DNA of 64,000 nucleotides from Agrobacterium vitis (GTDB lineage Bacteria; Pseudomonadota; Alphaproteobacteria; Rhizobiales; Rhizobiaceae): NCBI RefSeq assembly GCF_014926405.1, contig NZ_JACXXJ020000005.1, positions 2,113,001 to 2,177,000 of the forward strand, read 5' to 3'. Shown piece by piece: positions 61,738 to 64,000 of this stretch (position 1 is its first letter; each line of letters starts with the position of its first letter). The notes under the pieces were generated by a model. It saw only the letters and a program-made list of their open reading frames with translations, ran no database searches and was not told where the DNA came from. The position numbers and the translations under genes were made by a program.

Positions 61738-62107
61738 CGTGATGATCAACCCAAGAAATTAAAATATCTGCCGACAGCATAATCGAGAATGATTGCCAGA
61801 TAATGTCGCCTGTCTCATCGTCTTCATATAAGCCTGATCAGCCTGACGATCCGGTCAATTTTATGTCTATGACGGCCACACACCGCAACCTGGAGTGATC
61901 ATGATGCGTCAACTCTATCGTGTTGGCAAGACCGCCAATTGCCGCTCTTCGATCGACCATTGCAGTTTCAAGGCCTGGACTATCTGCGCCGAACATCCAC
62001 GCCGGAGCGGTCATCAACCGGGCTTAAACCGTTTGCGGATAAAGCTGTCGGACCGTTCCCGGCTTCGTCCGTGAAACTGCCGTCCTCCCACCTGACAGGA
62101 AGCATCC
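61738..62107. other. intergenic region with a possible 57-codon ORF
   Basis: These 370 bp lie between divergent genes. One frame at 61,901 has a good ribosome site and is listed separately. The rest is AT-rich next to the hlyIII gene, as expected for a promoter. Confidence 0.35.
61901..62074 (+). CDS. possible 57-residue ORF
   Basis: An ATG at 61901 preceded by CTGGAGTGATC opens a 57-codon frame beginning MMRQLYRVGKTANCRSSIDH, with several Cys, and ending in SDRSRLRP. It lies 33 bp upstream of the MAPEG gene on the same strand. It may be a leader peptide or spurious; composition at the C-terminus is not convincing. Confidence 0.25.
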   Translation: MMRQLYRVGKTANCRSSIDHCSFKAWTICAEHPRRSGHQPGLNRLRIKLSDRSRLRP

Positions 62108-62485
62108 ATGCGCTTTACAGTCCTTGCCACGTTCATGGCGCTGATCGCCTATAACTGGTTCTTCATCAAGGTCGCCCGGGCGCGCCAGCAATTTGGGGTC
62201 AAGGCACCGAAGATGACAGGCGATGAGAATTTCGAGCGGATTTACCGGGTTCAACAGAACACCGCCGAGCAATTGGTGTTCTTCCTGCCATCGCTCTGGC
62301 TCTTCGGCTTTTACCTGTCTGACCAGTTGGCCGGGTTACTAGGCCTGTGCTGGACAGGCGCACGGGTGCTCTATGCCGCTGAATATTATGCGGATGCCAA
62401 AAAGCGCGGTCCCGGCGCGCTGATTTCCTGGGTCATTGCCTTTCTGCTGCTGATGGGCGGCACGGTGGCGGCACTGCTGCAATAG
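62108..62485 (+). CDS. MAPEG family membrane protein
   Basis: This 125-residue protein has four membrane segments, with FIKVARARQQFGVKAPKMTG, then NFERIYRVQQNTAEQLVFFL, the family signature for membrane-associated eicosanoid/glutathione metabolism proteins. RVLYAAEYYADAKKRGPGA is also typical. Bacterial members often conjugate glutathione; the substrate is unknown. The ribosome site is ACAGGAAGCATCC. Confidence 0.88.
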   Translation: MRFTVLATFMALIAYNWFFIKVARARQQFGVKAPKMTGDENFERIYRVQQNTAEQLVFFLPSLWLFGFYLSDQLAGLLGLCWTGARVLYAAEYYADAKKRGPGALISWVIAFLLLMGGTVAALLQ

Positions 62486-62512
62486 CCGGGCCGCGCCTGT
62501 CTGCACGTCTGT

Positions 62513-62830
62513 TCAGGCCGGGGCGCAATCCTGGCAAAACGGCGTGGCGGGCAAAAGGGCGAGCCGCTCGGGTGCAATTGCCGCATCGCAGGTCACGCAG
62601 CGTCCGTAGGAACCGGCCTCCATGCGGGCCAATGCCGCCTCGATGCCGCGCAGCTCGTTTTCGCCCGCCTGCCCCAGGCTTTCCAACACTTCGTCATTTT
62701 CCGATTCGATAGCGCGCTCGGCGCTTTCGGCGCTGCGCTGCTCCGAAAGGTCACCGGAAATTTTTCCTAACCGGCTGGAGAGTTCCAGCCGCCGTCCGAG
62801 CAGCGTCTGCCTATATCCATCCATGTCCAT
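62513..62830 (-). CDS. TraR/DksA-type zinc finger protein
   Basis: This protein has 105 residues from the ATG at 62830 with GAGGAGATAAATC. The first 70 residues form a coiled coil (RLGKISGDLSEQRSAESAER, LESLGQAGENELRGIEAALA). The zinc site follows: YGRCVTCDAAI and FCQDCAPA. This is the DksA fold of short form, predicted to enter the RNA polymerase secondary channel. The acidic tip resembles that of DksA (SENDE in place of DxxDxA), so the function may differ. Confidence 0.85.
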   Translation of the reverse strand: MDMDGYRQTLLGRRLELSSRLGKISGDLSEQRSAESAERAIESENDEVLESLGQAGENELRGIEAALARMEAGSYGRCVTCDAAIAPERLALLPATPFCQDCAPA

Positions 62831-62870
62831 GATTTATCTCCTCAAAATGTGAAACGCCTCCCGGATACGA

Positions 62871-63281
62871 TTACCGGTCGACAAGTACCGCGCATCGGGC
62901 GTGGCGCACGACGCGGTCGGCAGTCGCCCCGATCAGGTAGTTGGAAAAATCCGGGATATGCGAAGCGATAATGATCAAGTCGGCCTTTTGCTCCACTGCT
63001 ACCGCCAGAATCTCATGGGCGGGCGAGCCGACCCGCAATTGCGTTGTCACGCCAGGCCCAACCGAAGCGGCCAGCGCGGCGAGTTTGGTGCGCCCTTCCT
63101 CCACCGCCCCATCGATGATGTCATGCGGAATATCGATGGCGAGATAGGACGGCAGATGCTCGACCACGGTCAGCAGCACGATCTCGCCACCAGCATCCAG
63201 CAGGCTCTGCGCCTTTCGCAGGATCTTGTCGCCCTTTTCCCATTGCGCGATGTCCACGGGAACGACGATCTTTCTGTACAT
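62871..63281 (-). CDS. universal stress protein family (UspA-like)
   Basis: This protein has 136 residues from the ATG at 63281 with GAGGAGAGGGCC. MYRKIVVPVDIAQWEKGDKI begins the Rossmann-like fold, and DLIIIASHIPDFSNYLIGAT with ADRVVRHARCAVLVDR carry the ATP-binding pattern in altered form (SHIPDFSNYLIGATADRV). Cytoplasmic stress protein. Its minus-strand neighbour is the DksA-like gene, 40 bp away, so they may share a transcript. Confidence 0.88.
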   Translation of the reverse strand: MYRKIVVPVDIAQWEKGDKILRKAQSLLDAGGEIVLLTVVEHLPSYLAIDIPHDIIDGAVEEGRTKLAALAASVGPGVTTQLRVGSPAHEILAVAVEQKADLIIIASHIPDFSNYLIGATADRVVRHARCAVLVDR

Positions 63282-63521
63282 GGCCCTCTCCTCTCGGCTG
63301 CTGAACGACTTTGCCGACAACAACCTGCGCGCGCCAATCTCCGCCCGCATTGATCCCGATCAAGCCTGGAAATCGCCAGGATTGAACGATGACAAAGACA
63401 CTGTTCAGCATTATCGAACGATCTTTCGCGTATATGCGCTCTACATGAAACGACCGGCAGGCTGTATCTAGGAAGCAAGACGTTCCAAGCGCCCTCGCGC
63501 CAACCTATCGGACCTGCCGTC

Positions 63522-64000
63522 ATGGATGCCCATCATTCCCCAAGCTTTGCCCTGACCCGCCCGATCCATATCGGACGGGCGCATCTGGTGGTTGGCGATC
63601 TGGCCATGGTCTCCAGCTTCTACCGGCATATCATTGGCCTCGCCGTGCTGGAAAGCACAGCCAGCGGCATGGTGTTGGGGGTGGGCACGACGCCGCTGCT
63701 GACGCTGACCACGAGGAGCGATGCGGCCATGGCGCCACCCACGGCAGCCGGGCTGTTCCACACCGCTTTTCTTTTGCCGAGCCGCAAGGCACTGGCGCAA
63801 TGGCTGCGCCATGCCGCCCATTCCGGCGTTCAGTTGGACGGCGCTTCGGATCATCTGGTCAGTGAGGCGATCTACCTGTCCGACCCGGAAGGCAATGGCA
63901 TCGAGATCTACCGCGATCGCGACCCGCAGGAATGGACCTATCAATCCGATGGCATGATCAGCATGGCCACCCTGCCCCTCAGCCTGCAAGCGCTTTACGA
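63522..64000 (+). CDS. VOC family protein / extradiol dioxygenase-like, partial
   Basis: The frame starts at an ATG at 63522 and runs past the right edge, with 159 residues visible. IHIGRAHLVVGDLAMVSSFY begins the first vicinal-oxygen-chelate module. SEAIYLSDPEGNGIEIYRDR is the family end motif with the metal-binding Glu, and WTYQSDGMISMATLPLSLQA leads to the second module. This is the CatE/glyoxalase-like pattern of 2,3-dioxygenases. The metal-binding His is in GRAHLVV. Most of the C-terminal part is outside the window. Confidence 0.85.
   Translation, partial: MDAHHSPSFALTRPIHIGRAHLVVGDLAMVSSFYRHIIGLAVLESTASGMVLGVGTTPLLTLTTRSDAAMAPPTAAGLFHTAFLLPSRKALAQWLRHAAHSGVQLDGASDHLVSEAIYLSDPEGNGIEIYRDRDPQEWTYQSDGMISMATLPLSLQALY

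Noticed and set aside
1..64000. CRISPR array, tRNA or rRNA genes, intact insertion sequence
   Set aside because: No regularly spaced direct repeats of CRISPR length, no tRNA cloverleaf or rRNA sequence, and no transposase were recognised.

Overview
The window is chromosomal DNA of a Rhizobiaceae-type alphaproteobacterium, most likely from the Agrobacterium/Allorhizobium/Rhizobium group. This rests on protein types: a Ros/MucR zinc-finger regulator, a SyrA-like exopolysaccharide repressor, a gene-transfer-agent (GTA) style head-tail cluster, DUF5330, DUF6456 and DUF2336 proteins, and RIME-like intergenic palindromes. The species cannot be fixed from the sequence alone. I see no rRNA, tRNA, CRISPR array or intact insertion sequence.

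Region 1 (1-12,430, almost all minus strand) is a GTA-like or domesticated siphovirus structural cluster in the order of the Rhodobacter capsulatus GTA: possible small terminase, large terminase, portal, small membrane protein, prohead protease, major capsid protein, head-tail connectors, DUF3168 tail terminator, major tail protein, g10 and g10.1 homologues, a very short tape measure, and the DUF2460 tail protein cut by the window edge. Three cargo-like interruptions stand out: a GH19 endolysin between terminase and portal, a 47-codon plus-strand ORF, and an MFS exporter gene on the opposite strand between the g8 and g9 homologues.

Region 2 (13,090-17,310) holds a CueR-type regulator, two diverged sulfotransferase paralogues in opposite orientation, and a ycgN-family gene whose 3' end is also present as a broken copy between the sulfotransferases. 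Region 3 (17,534-25,790) has a class A penicillin-binding protein, a DUF1214/DUF1254 pair, a LuxR-type regulator, a SyrA-like membrane protein, a DUF2336 protein and a DUF1491 protein.

Region 4 (25,848-33,308) is a TetR-controlled RND efflux operon with two lipoprotein adaptors, the pump and a lipoprotein hydrolase. Region 5 (33,376-37,718) has a peptidoglycan-binding protein, a PAS sensor kinase, DUF5330 and SufE. Region 6 (38,097-48,810) is the accessory-looking part: a predicted pore-former-like protein with a C-terminal jacalin lectin domain, a macB fragment, a TetR/CocE-hydrolase pair, macAB, a Ser/Asp-rich protein, and a DnaA-domain-IV-like/DUF6456 pair.

Region 7 (49,132-64,000) has msrB, a complete seven-gene Mnh/Mrp cation/proton antiporter operon (mnhABCDEFG), ros/mucR, an AraC-type membrane regulator, an acetyltransferase, a Crp/Fnr regulator, an HlyIII-type membrane protein, a MAPEG protein, a DksA-type zinc protein, a universal stress protein and a truncated VOC dioxygenase-like gene. 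Three families of dispersed palindromic repeats run through the intergenic spaces. The best candidates for something undescribed are the lectin/pore-former-like protein at 38,097-39,605, the cargo-bearing GTA cluster, and the sulfotransferase island.
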